Shown piece by piece: positions 29,044 through 40,050 of a DNA stretch of 64,000 bases. The stretch lies in contig JBAKBP010007647.1 of assembly GCA_037953745.1 (NCBI GenBank), positions 33,902 to 97,901 on the forward strand, in the 5' to 3' direction. This DNA is from Lithodes maja. Its lineage: Eukaryota > Arthropoda > Malacostraca > Decapoda > Lithodidae. The notes below the pieces were generated by a model. It did no database searches. It saw only the letters and a program-made list of their open reading frames with translations, and had not been told where the DNA came from. Within the stretch, counting starts at the first letter, position 1; each line of letters begins with the position of its first letter. Position numbers and translations under genes: made by a program.

Positions 29044-30994
29044 CGCTCCAACTGTGCCTGATGATGTGACTGAGGTGGATTTATCTGACACCTTTATGGC
29101 TCATCTTGACCCTAACGATGACCATGAAACCCCTCCAAATTGTCCTAGTGGCCTGGTAGAGCTACAGAGAGATGATAGTGAATGCAAGGAGTTAGCTGCC
29201 AGGGCCGTGAGTGAAGAGGAATGTGAGGAGGGTGGTGAATGTTTCTACCTCAAAGGAGGAGTATTGTGGCGTAGATGGAGACCGCCACACAGACCAATCG
29301 ATGACGGGGCCTGGGACGTCCATCAAGTAGTAGTCCCCAAACCTTGTCGTAGAGATATCGTGGAAATGGCACATTGTATACCATTGGCAGGACACCTAGG
29401 TGTGAGAAAAATTCTAGACAGAATCAGAGCCCACTTTCACTGGCCAGGAATGCGTGCAGATGTAGTGGAGTTTTGTAGAGTGTGTCACACTTGCCAGATG
29501 ACAGGAAAACCCAATCAGAAGGTGCCTGTACATCCTCTGGTGCCCTTGCCCGTTTTCGAGAATCCTTTTACTCGGGTGGTAGTGGACATTGTAGGCCCAT
29601 TGCCTAAGACTTCCCAAGGTAACATTTATTTATTAACTATCATGGACATGGCAACTCGCTACCCAGAGGCTATACCCTTAAGGACTACCTCTGCTCCAAC
29701 TGTCATAAAGGAACTGCTCAAATTCTTCACCAGAATGGGTTTCCCCCATGAGGTGCAAAGTGATCAAGGAACTAATTTTACCTCTAACATTTTTCAGCAG
29801 TCCCTAAAGGAGTTGGGTATCGAGCATGTTAAGTCTAGCACCTACCACCCAGAGAGTCAAGGGGTTCTCGAACGATATCATCAGACATTAAAGGGAATGT
29901 TACGTAAGTATTGTACAGAGACCGGAGTTGAGTGGGATAAGGGGGTACCTTTTCTTTTATTTTCTACTTGTGAGGTTCCAACTGAATCCCTTGGTTTTTC
30001 CCCTAATGAGCTAGTTTTCGGTCACCAGGTAAGAGGTCCTTTGCAACTATTGCAGGATAGCCTAGTTGGCCAGGAGGGGAACCAAAACCTCCTCAAGTAT
30101 GTTTCAGATTTCAAAACCCGGCTGAGATCCTCATGTGAGTTTGCAGCTCAAAACTTGACAGTGGCTAATAGCTCCATGAAGACCTGGTATGACAGAAAAG
30201 CCTGTGAGAGGGAGTTTCAGCCCGGTGATGAGGTTTTGGTCCTGCTCCCCCTTTTTGGCCAACCTTTATCTGCCAAGTTCAGGGGCCCATATAAGATCAT
30301 TCAGAGGGTGAGCATTACCGATTATCTAGTAACTACCCCAGACAGGAGAAAGCCCACGCAAGTATTCCATATAAATATGTTGAAACCCTACCATAGGTCC
30401 CCTAATTCCTCTCCAGATTCTCCCACTGTGGCAGTGAATGTCAGGACCTGTGGACAGCCTGGTGAGGATGAAGTCTTCAGTTCTCTTACTGACCCGCAAC
30501 AGACTGTTCCAGAGCCTGAAGGTATCCATGCAGACTTTGACTTGTCATGTAGCCTATCCAACTTTCAGTATAATTCAGTAGCTTGGGGGGAATTACCATC
30601 TAAACTATGTCATCTTCCCTCTGATCAAGCGAACCAACTAATCTCTGTTTTATCTCAGTCTCCCAGTGTGTTCCGTGATACTCCAGGGCTCACTTCTTTG
30701 GCCGTGCACGACATCGACGTAGGGGATGCAACTCCCATTAAACTATCCCCCTACCGTGTCTCGCCACAATGCAGGAGTATACTGCAGGTCGAGCTTGACT
30801 TCATGTTATCTAACGAGCTGATCACAAGGGCCTTAAGCCAGTGGAGTAGTCCGGTCATACTTGTGCCAAAGCCAGATGGGAGCCATAGGTTATGTATGGA
30901 CTATAGGCAAGGCAATGATGTCACAAAGAACGATACCTACCCACTGCCACAGATCAAAGATTGCATTTACCAGGTTGGCCTCATACAGCAGTAA
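29015..30994 (+). pseudogene. E2 integrase with truncated RT
   Basis: The 659-codon frame overlaps the gag-protease ORF by 29 bp as a consequence of the 2-nt deletion. It encodes the zinc site (HCIPLAGHLG ... CHTCQ, about 29370-29500), an integrase core with VVVDIVGPLP, SDQGTNF and ESQGVLERYH, a C-terminal GPYKI-type chromatin or DNA-binding region (about 30285-30390), a linker, then the start of RT (VPKPDGSHRLCMDYR, YPLPQIKDCIYQ). A frameshift follows at about 30985; another frame continues to FNLMRGF, after which the RT palm, YxDD and RNase H are simply missing. Integrase looks complete, so this copy could supply integrase but not cDNA. Confidence 0.85.
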
Positions 30995-31291
30995 GTTTAA
31001 TTTAATGAGAGGATTTTGTCAATTAGCTCTCCCTTGTTGCGAGGTAAATATCATGCTTTAGTAGTGCGCTTTTAAGCCTTCAGCTGTGAGATGCCTTGCA
31101 GTTCGAATAACGCTCCAACTACGTTCCGGCTATGTTCTGATGTGGTACCTGGAGGCGTTGCCTACTTTGGGTGATATCCTTATTATATCCTCATTATAAT
31201 CTTGCTGTTGCCAATCTGGTATTGAATCTATTTATGTATTATGTTTAATATTATGTATTATACTCCTTAAACTCTGTTCTAGGGGGGAGGT
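30995..31291 (+). other. E2 3' untranslated region and polypurine tract
   Basis: Non-coding remnant between the broken RT and the middle LTR. A purine tract AGGGGGGAGG at 31281-31290 precedes the LTR. Bases 31259-31275 contain the uninterrupted CTCCTTAAACTC site into which MITE M2 inserted in E3. Confidence 0.65.
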
Positions 31292-32825
31292 CTGACATAC
31301 GGAGCCCTGTATGTTTATTTAGGAGTTAGAATTAAGAGTTGAAGGAGTGCCAAACTACCCCGGCGGCGAAGCAGACTAGCGAGCGAACCAGCGAGTGGGA
31401 AACCAGCTCGTCCGCATACCAGCAAACAAGCCTTCACACCTGCGTGCGTCATAGGGGACCCTGCAAACTACTTCGATGACCCGACGCCATGACGTATGAT
31501 CGACGCCAGGAGACTCCATTGGACCACGCACCTGCTAGGCAACTCGAGGAGCTGTGATTGGGGCGCGCACCATATCCCGCCTCCTGATTCGTTCCTACAC
31601 CATCATTGTTTAGTATATAAGACCCGAGTAGTGGGCATTCAAATCAGTCTCATTTGGAGTTGGGAAGGTGAACTTGCAGCTGGAGGAAGACGGGGTGAAG
31701 TATTATAATGGGTTTGTGACTGTCAGTCCGATTATATAAGTGTGTGTTAAGTGTGTTCGGTGTAAACACTTACGTTATGTTGGTTAGTGAGATATGTGAT
31801 TGGGAATTAACGTTAACGCTACTATTATGTACTTAACTATTTGATTGGGAATTAACATTAACGCTACTATTATGTACTTAACTATTTTAGTTGACTGACT
31901 TGTGGACTAAAGCAACTCTTTAAGTAATTGGGTTATGATGACAGTAATACTATTGTTTTATATTCATACTTACGAGTTCTTTCATTTTCTTTTAATTAAC
32001 ACATTGCTTAACGGTGCTTAGTACGGTGATGCTATCTATCTATCTATCAATCTATTGCCTGACGCCGTGATCCCCGAAGGGGTGGCCACGAACGAACCGC
32101 CCCCATGCACCTCTGTCCCCAGTCAGTCGACGCCCCTCCCCCCAACCAGCACCGCCTTCATTCATGTAGTTCCTCACTCCATCCTTCCACCTCATATTCG
32201 GTCTGCCTCTCCCCCTCTGTCCCTCCACCTCGCTCTCGTACACCCTCTTAGTCATTCTCTCGCTTTCCATACGTTCCATATGGCCGAACCATCTCAAGTT
32301 GATGCTATTGTCTCTTATTAGTAATATCGCCTTAGACTAACATGGCTGTTTTAATGTTACTTCTAGTGATTTCCTAAGCTGAAGAAAATTCTTTTAGCTT
32401 CAAAATATTATTTTTGCTTTTCATATTATTTGAGTGAGACCTGAATCGAATCTATGAAGCGATCCTGTAACTTAATTTACTCATAATCAAACCTCAATGT
32501 TACGTGGTTAAGAAATACATTTATCTAATTATTAAATATATATCTAACTTTTTATGTGACTTTGATATTAATCCTGATGATAATAATAATATAATACTAT
32601 TAACGTAAGACAAGAACCAAGAATAATAACTACATTAAATATAAATAAAAAGGACATATAAGAAAACTATCTATTCATTTCAAAAAGGGTAAGAGACAGA
32701 AATATTCTTACTTTAATATTTATCTTTCAAGACTTTTTATAGAATTAATAGTCCTTCTTTAGATATAACTTCTTCGGTTCATAACCATAGCCTACTAAGC
32801 TTAGGTTAAATAATAATATTCTTTA
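31292..32825 (+). repeat. shared middle LTR of E2/E3, 3'-truncated
   Basis: It begins CTGACATACGG like the right LTR and follows the left LTR up to a point corresponding to about 25874, where it joins E3 internal sequence (gag-linker coding, corresponding to about 28946). LTR end, PBS and most of gag of E3 are therefore deleted. It contains a LINE insertion (32036-32299). Confidence 0.8.
32036..32299 (-). mobile_element. LINE 3'-end fragment with (TAGA)n tail and 9-bp duplication
   Basis: On the minus strand this encodes the C-terminus RWFGHMERM...RVYESEVEG...GRPNMRWKDGVR and then the 3' end GGCGTCAGGCAATAG with a TAGA-type tail. The target duplication TGATGCTAT stands at 32027-32035 and 32300-32308. 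The same LINE family is at 55372-61625. Confidence 0.9.
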
Positions 32826-32828
32826 GTT

Positions 32829-33550
32829 GTGTGTGCTGTCACACGTTCAATGTCTCGAGTAGCAATTCCCTCAGACAGAAATGTACCGAATGTAAGAGTT
32901 GATGAAAGGAATGATGAGAGTGTGAATGACGCTCCAACTGTGCCTGATGATGTGAATGAGGTGGATTTATCTGACACCTTTATGGCTCATCTTGACCCTA
33001 ACGATGACCATGAAACTCCTCCAAATTGTCCTAGTCGCCTGGTAGAGCTACAGAGAGATGATAGTGAATGCAAGGAGTTAGCTGCCAGGGCCGTGAGTGA
33101 AGAGGAATGTGAGAAGGAGGGTGGTGAATGTTTCTACCTCAAAGGAGTATTGTGGCGTAGATGGAGACCGCCACACAGACCAATCGATGACGGGGCCTGG
33201 GACGTCCATCAAGTAGTAGTCCCCAAACCTTGTCGTAGAGATATCTTGGAAATGGCACATTGTATACCATTGGCAGGACACCTAGGTGTGAGAAAAACTC
33301 TAGACAGAATCAGAGCCCACTTTCACTGGCCAGGAATGCGTGAAGATGTAGTGGAGTTTTGTAGAGTGTGTCACACTTGCCAGATGACAGGAAAACCCAA
33401 TCAGAAGGTGCCTGTACATCCTCTGGTGCCCTTGCCCGTCTTCGAGAATCCTTTTACTTGGGTGGTAGTGGAGCTTGTAGGCCCATTGCCTAAGACTTCC
33501 CAAGGTAACAATTATTTATTAACTATTATGGACATGGCAACTCACTACCC
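32829..33550 (+). pseudogene. E3 protease-integrase linker and integrase N-terminal part
   Basis: About 240 codons closely match E2 (CAVTRSMSRV onwards) and read from the linker through the integrase zinc site to DMATHYP, where MITE M1 interrupts. The frame is continuous across the place where E2 has a 2-nt deletion. The first catalytic Asp of the integrase is changed: VVVELVGPLP instead of VVVDIVGPLP in E2 (GAC to GAG), so this integrase would be dead even without the insertion. Relative to E2 it also lacks 13 bp (AGAGGCTATACCC) next to the MITE. Confidence 0.85.
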
Positions 33551-34185
33551 TTAACCCGGGAACTGCGGGGAGACTCTTAAGAGTTCCCCCGGCGGACTGC
33601 GGGAAGACTCTTGAGAGTAAGTAAAATAAAAAATCAACTTTTGACATCGAAAAAAAAAAAAACAAAAAAAAAAAAAATTATTTTTTTATTTTTTTTTTGG
33701 CCCCTGGGCCATGCAAAATCTCAGTCCTCTACCTCCCCTCCTTCCCCACTTTCCTCCTCTCCTTCAGTTATCACCTATTTTCCCTATTATTCCCTTATTC
33801 TGAGGTATATTTTCGTGCTAACATTAGCGAGTTGCAAGCAGGGTGTTGTCATCACTGATGGCAAGCGAGTGCAAGAGAGAGAGAGAGAGTATCGATCGAC
33901 TGTGTCTCAGTGGCCTTGGGGGAAATTGGCGGGAAAGCAGTTTGCCTCACCCATACATTATACAACTCGCGGGCTATATCTCCGATTTTGACCATCCAAA
34001 CGCTGTTTTCACTCGTTTTATTGTTGTTTCAGGTTAATACCTTTATAATCAACCCATAATAGGCGCATATGGATAATTATTAATGCTATTAATGGTACAA
34101 TGAATATTTTAGTGACGGAAACACCTCAAATACGTCAGCACAGGGGGACGTTTTCAATTACCCCCATGCGCACTTGTTAGGTTAA
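33551..34185. mobile_element. TTAA MITE M1 (family M) inside E3
   Basis: The element is bounded by TTAA at 33551-33554 and 34182-34185. The left terminus CCCGGGAACTGCGGGGAGAC carries two ACTCTTAAGAGT-type palindromes; the right terminus reads GCGCACTTGTTAGG. E2 has the empty site (CCCTTAAGGACT at about 29677-29688). The interior contains an A-run/T-run pair and a (GA)n tract. It shares its left terminus with the piggyBac element at 41828. Confidence 0.95.
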
Positions 34186-35165
34186 GGACTACCTCTGCTC
34201 CAACTGTCATCAAGGAACTGCTCAAATTCTTCACCAGAATGGGTTTCCCCCATGAGGTGCAAAGTGATCAAGGAACTAATTTTACCTCTAACATTTTTCA
34301 GCAGTCCCTGAAGGAGTTGGATATCGAGCATGTTAAGTCTAGCACCTACCAGCCAGAGAGTCAAGGGGTTCTCGAACGATATCACCAGACATTAAAGGGA
34401 ATGTTACGTAAGTATTGTACAGAGACCGGAGTTGAGTGGGATAAGGGGGTACCTTTTCTTTTATTTGCTACTCGTGAAGTTCCAACTGAATCCCTGGGTT
34501 TTTCCCCTAATGAGCTAGTTTTCGGTCACCAGGTAAGAGGTCCTTTGCAACTATTGCAGGATAGCCTAGTTGGCCAGGAGGGGAACCAAAACCTCCTCAA
34601 GTATGTTTCAGATTTCAAAACCCGGCTGAGATCCTCATGTGAGTTTGCAGCTCAAAATTTGACAGTGGCTAAAAGCTCCAAGAAGAACTGGTATGACAGA
34701 AAAGCCTGTGAGAGGGAGTTTCAGCCCGGTGATGAGGTTTTGGTCCTGCTCCCCCTTTTTGGCCAACCTTTATCTGCCAAGTTCAGGGGCCCATTTAAGA
34801 TCATTCGGAGGGTGAGCATTACCGATTATCTAGTAACTACCCCAGACAGGAGAAAGCCCACGCAAGTATTCCATATAAATATGTTGAAACCCTACCATAG
34901 GTCCCCTGATTCCTCTCCTCCAGATTCTCCCACTGTGGCAGTGAATGTCAGGACCTGTGGACAGCCTGGTGCAGACAAAGTCTTCAGTTCTCTTACTGAC
35001 CCGCAACAGCCTGTTCCGGAGCCTGAAGGTATCCATGCAGACTTTGACTTGTCATGTAGCCTATCCAACTTTCAGTATAATTCAGTAGCTTGGGGGGAAT
35101 TACCATCTAAACTATGTCATCTTCCCTCTGATCAAGCGAACCAACTAATCTCTGTTTTATCTTAG
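34186..35165 (+). pseudogene. E3 integrase C-terminal part and start of RT
   Basis: This continues E2-like coding after the MITE: SDQGTNF, ESQGVLERYH, the AKFRGPFKI region and the linker to SVLS, then an in-frame TAG at 35163-35165 where E2 has CAG. Homology to E2 RT continues to about 35520 with another stop (MLLN then TAG), and then the same RT deletion as E2. It has no coding capacity as it stands. Confidence 0.85.
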
Positions 35166-35768
35166 TCTCCCAGTGTGTTCCGTGATACTCCAGGGCTCAC
35201 TTCTTTGGCCTTGCACGGCATCGACGTAGGGGATGCAACTCCCATTCAACTATCCCCCTACCGTGTCTCACCACAACGCAGGAGTATACTGCAGGTCGAG
35301 CTTGACTTCATGTTATTAAACTAGCTGATCACAAGGGCCTTAAGCCAGTGGAGTAGTCCGGTCATACTTGTGCCAAAACCAGATGGGAGCCATAGGTTAT
35401 GTATGGACTATAGGCTAGTTAATGCTGTCACAAAGAACGATACCTACCCACTGCCACGGATCAAAGATTGCATTTACCAGGTTGTCCTCATACAGCAGTA
35501 AGTTTAATTTAATGAGAGGATTTTGGCAATTAGCTCTCCCTTGTAGCGGGGTAAATATCATGCTTTAGTAGTGCGCTTTCAAGCCTTCAGCTGTGAGATG
35601 CCTTGCAGTTCGAATAGTGCTCCAGCTACGTTCCGGCTGGTACCTGGTACCTGGAGACGTTGCCTACTTTGGGTGATATCCTTATTATATCCTCATTATA
35701 ATCTTGCTGTTGCCAATCTGGTGGTCAATCTATTTATGTATTATGTTTAATATTATGTACTATACTCC
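35166..35768 (+). other. E3 RT remnant and 3' untranslated region
   Basis: Degenerate RT start (to about 35520) and the non-coding tail found also in E2. It ends at the TTAA used by MITE M2. Confidence 0.7.
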
Positions 35769-36402
35769 TTAACCCGGGAGCTGCGGGGAGACTCTTAAGA
35801 GTTCCCCCGGCGGACTGCGGGAAGACTCTTGAGAGTAAGTAAAATACAAAATCAACTTTTGACATCGAAAAAAAAATATATATATTTTTATTTTTTTATT
35901 TTTTTATTTTTTTTTGGCCCCTGGGCCATGCAAAATCTCAGTCCTCTACCTCCCCTCCTTCCCCACTTTCCTCTTCTCCTTCAGTTATCACCTATTTTCC
36001 CTATTATTCCCTTATTCTGAGGTATATTTTCGTGCTAACATTAGCGAGTTGCAAGCAGGGTGTTGTCATCACTGATGGCAAGCGAGTGCAAGAGAGAGAG
36101 AGAGAGTATCGATCGACTGTGTCTCAGTGGCCTTGGGGGAAATTGGCGGGAAAGCAGTTTGCCTCACCCATACATTATACAACTCGCGGGCTATATCTCC
36201 GATTTTGACCATCCAAACGCTGTTTTCACTCGTTTTATTGTTGTTTCAGGTTAATACCTTTATAATCAACCCATAATAGGCGCATATGGATAATTATTAA
36301 TCCTATTAATGGTACAATGAATATTTTAGTGACGGAAACACCTCAAATACGTCAGCACAGGGGGACGTTTTCAATTACCCCCATGCGCACTTGTTAGGTT
36401 AA
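35769..36402. mobile_element. TTAA MITE M2 (family M) in E3
   Basis: Bounded by TTAA 35769-35772 and 36399-36402. The empty site is in E2 (CTCCTTAAACTC, about 31263-31274). It is nearly identical to M1 except in the A/T-rich run. Confidence 0.95.
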
Positions 36403-37095
36403 ACTCTTTTCTAGGGGGGAGGTCTGACATACGGAGCCCTGTATGTTTATTTAAGAGTTAGAATTAGAGTTGAAGGAGTGCCAAACTACCCAGGCGGCGA
36501 AGCAGACCAGCGAGCGAACCTGCGAGTGGGAAACCAGCTCGTCCGCATACCAGCAAACAAGCCTTCACACCTGCGTGCGTCATAGGGGACCCTGCAAACT
36601 ACTTCGATGACCCGACGCTATGACGTATGATCAACGCCAGGAGACCCCATTGGACCATGCACCTGCTACGCAACTCGAGGAGCTGTGATTGGGGCGCGCA
36701 CCATATCCCGCCTCCTGATTCGTTCCTACATCAACATTGTTTAGTATATAAGACCCGAGTAGTGGGCATTCAAATCAGTCTCATTTGGAGTTGGGAAGGT
36801 GAACTTGCAGCTGGAGGAAGACGGGGTGAAGTATTATAATGGGATTGTGACTGTCAGTCAGATTATATAAGTGTGTGTTAAGTGTGTTCGGTGTAAACAC
36901 TTACGTTATGTTGGTTAGTGAGATATGTGATTGGGAATTAACGTTAACGCTACTATTATGTACTTAACTATTTGATTGGGAATTAACATTAACGCTACTA
37001 TTATGTACTTAACTATTTGATTGGGAAATAACGTTAACGCTACTATTATGTACTTAACTATTTTAGTTGACTGACTTGTGGACTAAAGCAACTCT

Positions 37096-37742
37096 TTAAC
37101 CCGGCAAGCACGATAGGCCTCACGGAAGGCTTCCTATAGGGAACGCGATAGGCCTCACGGAAGCAAGACCATAAAAAAAACCTTCCAAAAAAAAAAAGGG
37201 CCTATCAAAACAAAGGAATTTGTCTCTAGGTGAGATAATTCCCCTCCAGTACTCATCCATGTAAATCTCACCCACCCCCTCCCCTCCTTCCCCACCTTAT
37301 TCCCCCCTCCCTCCCCTCCTCAATTATCACCTATTTTTCCTCTTATTATCATCATTTATCGGTTATTTTTCTCTCCCGCGATAATGTAGCACAAGTGGGT
37401 TGCAGAAAAGATCGTTATGTAACACCCAGACACCGGCCCACACCGCCCCGCTCGTCTCAGTTACCTCACAGACAGCGAGAGAGGAGGGTTGCCTGTGGCT
37501 CTCTCTCGCCTGAGATTATAACCGGGTGGCCAATATCTTCGTTTTTCACCACCCAAATGCTTTTCCCACTTATTTTAGCACTCTTGAAGGTTCATATATA
37601 CATCATATATGTAAAATAAAAGCATACCGAAAACAAATAATGCTCTATATTGTAAATATAACGAATTCTGTCAGAATCCAAGGCTAGAAATGCACAAATA
37701 ACTACCCTAGCCCCTAGGTCTATTTCGCGCTTGTCAGGTTAA
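37096..37742. mobile_element. TTAA MITE M5, related family
   Basis: Bounded by TTAA at 37096-37099 and 37739-37742; the empty site is in the middle LTR (CTCTTTAAGTAATTGG, about 31916-31931). The left end starts CCCGGCAAGC and contains CGATAGGCCTCACGGAAG twice. The right end is CGCGCTTGTCAGG, similar to the family M right end. It has no ORF of note. Confidence 0.92.
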
Positions 37743-38233
37743 GTAATTGGGGTTATGATGAAAGTAATACTATTGTTTTATATTAATACTTACGAGTTCT
37801 TTCATTTTCTTTTAATTAAGCTTATATTGCTTAACGGTGCTTAGTACAGTGATGCTATTGTCTCATATTAGTAATATTGCCTTAGACTAACATGGCTGTG
37901 TTAATATTACTTCTAGTGATTTCCTAAGCTGAAGAAAATTCTTTTAGCTTCATAATATTATTTTGCTTTTCATATTATTTGAGTGAGACCTGAATCGAAT
38001 CTATGAAGCGATCCTGTAACTTAATTTACTCATAATCAAACCTCAATGTTACGTGGTTAAGAAATACATTTAACTAATTATTAAATATATATATCTAACT
38101 TTTTATGTGACTTTGATATTAATCCTGATGATAATAATAATATAATACTATTAACGTAAGACAAGAACCAAGAATAATTACATTAAATATAAATAAAAGG
38201 ACATATAAGAAAACTATCTATTCATTTAAAATA

Positions 38234-38410
38234 GGGACTCTTCTGTTACGTATCTTGATCCTCAAGTGGTTAACTTGATGAATCTACTGTAGATAGCACA
38301 GAGTATATAATTATTAAGGTATCAGTCAGCTGAAGGCAAAACAAAAGTAAAATCTAATAAAATTATTTCCTGTTGTTGCTTCCTTTCCTTTTGGATCTTA
38401 GGACTTAGAT
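38234..38410 (-). repeat. inverted copy of the LTR 3' end, starting at the PBS boundary
   Basis: The sequence GACTCTTCTGTTAC... is the reverse complement of LTR end plus GAAGAGT, the leader that precedes the PBS in E2. With the normal LTR end at about 38450-38550 it forms an inverted repeat with arms over 100 bp. It replaces about 250 bp of LTR sequence. Confidence 0.8.
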
Positions 38411-38685
38411 AAGATAGGATCTTAGAAAAAAGAATAATATTTTTTTAGATTTTACTTTTGTTTTGCCTTCAGCTGACTGATACCTTAATATATATCTCTG
38501 TGCTATCTAGATTCATCAAGTTAACCACTTGAGTATCAAGATACGCAACAATGTTGACAAAGAAATAGGGCAAAAGGTCTAAAAATCGACAGACTAAATG
38601 GGGCAAGCATCTTAAAATATGGAAACTAATGGGGGTAAAGGCGAGGGAGAATGGGGTCTAGAAAAACGACCCATCTCCCCTTAAT

Positions 38686-38962
38686 GTTAAATAGTTGTGG
38701 CCTCCTTATATAGAACATGGTATAGTAATCCTACTATATAATATAATGAAGTTCCTTATTTATTTTCCTCAGACGATTGTTAGCTTTGGCCACCTATGCA
38801 CCGAGGACTTGGGGAGGGGGGGTCAATTTTCACTTAAGGGTTGTTGCTGTTGTTTCGGACCCCCTTCTCCCTCATGTTTAGCCCATTAGTTTAGATATGT
38901 TAAGACGTTTCCCACATTAATTTTTGTATTTTAAGAACATTCGCCCCATTTCCGTCAATTTT
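38686..38962. other. spacer with partial family G MITE similarity
   Basis: No gene. Bases of about 38860-38962 (CCCTCATGTTTAGCCC...ACATTCGCCCC) resemble 41490-41560 in the intact family G copy, so this is a worn fragment of that family. Confidence 0.5.
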
Positions 38963-39172
38963 TTAAGACCTTTCGGCGTCGACATATTTTTGCTTTAATT
39001 CATCTATAGTTAGACGATTTTATGAAGCTTAGGAAGGATGTATGGTTGCTAAAAGGATAAATTGTGATAGTCTACTCTTTTAACGGGTAGACATCCTTCC
39101 TGAGCTGAATAAAACTGTTTAATAGTTGCCAGAATATAATGAAAATTACGTCACCGGTACTGAATGGGTTAA
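38963..39172. mobile_element. short TTAA MITE, family T, copy 1
   Basis: Bounded by TTAA 38963-38966 and 39169-39172. The right end ACCGGTACTGAATGGG matches the family copy at 61713-61927. It contains an internal inverted repeat (GCTTAGGAAGGAT ... ATCCTTCCTGAGC), giving a strong hairpin. Confidence 0.7.
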
Positions 39173-39425
39173 CCAAGGTATGTATGTATGTATGTATGTA
39201 TGTTTATGTATGTATGTATATGTATAGACACCTGGATGGCGGTAAACGTCTTCAAACAGTAGGCTGAATGGGGCCGAATGGATACAAGCCCAAGAGAGAG
39301 GGAGAGAAAGAGAAATAAAGCGAGGTGGGCCCCCTTAATGGACAGACAATAAATGGCTAAGTTTATACCTGATAATAACAGTGCAAACACGATGACGATT
39401 ACACGATTACACGATTTTATGCAGC
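39173..39425. repeat. (TATG)n tract and one arm of the fold-back family F
   Basis: A tetranucleotide tract at about 39177-39225 is followed by GACACCTGGATGG...GGTGGGCCCCC ending at TTAA 39335-39338. That matches the right arm and, inverted, the left arm of the fold-back element at 40047-40430. The remaining 39339-39425 bases are unclassified. Confidence 0.6.
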
Positions 39426-40050
39426 TTAACCCGGGAACTGCCGGGAGACTCTTAAGAGTTCCCCCGGCGGACTGCGGGGAGACTCTTAAGAGTGAGTGAA
39501 AAAAAAAATCAACTTTTGACATAGAAAAAAAAAAAATATTTTTTATTTTTTTATTTTTTTTTTGGCCCCTGGGCCATGCAAAATCTCAGTCCTCTACCTC
39601 CCCTCCTTCCCCACTTTCCTCCTCTCCTTCAGTTATCACCTATTTTCCCTGTTATTCCCTTATTCTGAGGTATATTTTCGTGCTAACATTAGCGAGTTGC
39701 AAGCAGGGTGTTGTCATCACTGATGGCAAGCGAGTGCAAGAGAGAGAGAGAGAGTATCGATCGACTGTGTCTCAGTGGCCTTGGGGGAAATTGGCGGGAA
39801 AGCAGCTTGCCTCACCCATACATTATACAACTCGCGGGCTATATCTCCGATTTTGACCATCCAAACGCTGTTTTCACTCGTTTTATTGTTGTTTCAGGTT
39901 AATACCTTTATAATCAACCCATAATAGACGCATATGGATAAGTATTAATGCTATTAATGGCACAATGAATATCTTAGTGACGGAAACACCTCAAATACGT
40001 CAGCACAGGGGGACTTTTCCAATTACCCCCATGCGCACTTGTTAGGTTAA
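39426..40050. mobile_element. TTAA MITE M3 (family M)
   Basis: Bounded by TTAA 39426-39429 and 40047-40050, with the same termini as M1 and M2. Its right TTAA is also the left boundary of the fold-back element that follows. Confidence 0.92.

Larger units (their letters stand above)
24610..38550 (+). mobile_element. tandem composite of two defective integrase-first LTR elements (E2 and E3)
   Basis: The structure is LTR (24610-26940), E2 body, LTR (31292-about 32825), E3 body, LTR (36424-38550). It is flanked by ATGTT at 24605-24609 and 38551-38555, so outer ends and flanks belong to a single insertion event. Bodies E2 and E3 are closely related copies of an element with the same integrase-before-RT order as E1. 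Both have lost most of RT and all of RNase H at the same place. Three TTAA MITEs and two LINE fragments have inserted since. Confidence 0.85.
36424..38550 (+). repeat. 3' LTR of E3 with MITE M5 and an inverted segment
   Basis: It begins CTGACATACGG and ends GATACGCAACA. It holds three, not two, copies of the 44-bp tandem unit (about 36931-37063), MITE M5 (37096-37742), and at 38234-38410 an inverted copy of the LTR's own 3' end. The AT-rich remainder has no gene. Confidence 0.85.
24367..38685. mobile_element. TTAA-flanked MITE, family G, split by the E2/E3 composite
   Basis: The two halves are 24367-24609 and 38551-38685. The left begins TTAAGGGGAG and the right ends CTCCCCTTAA. A second copy in opposite orientation, uninterrupted at the insertion point, lies at 41450-41776. 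The halves together align with it end to end, which shows that the composite E2/E3 inserted here. Confidence 0.75.
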
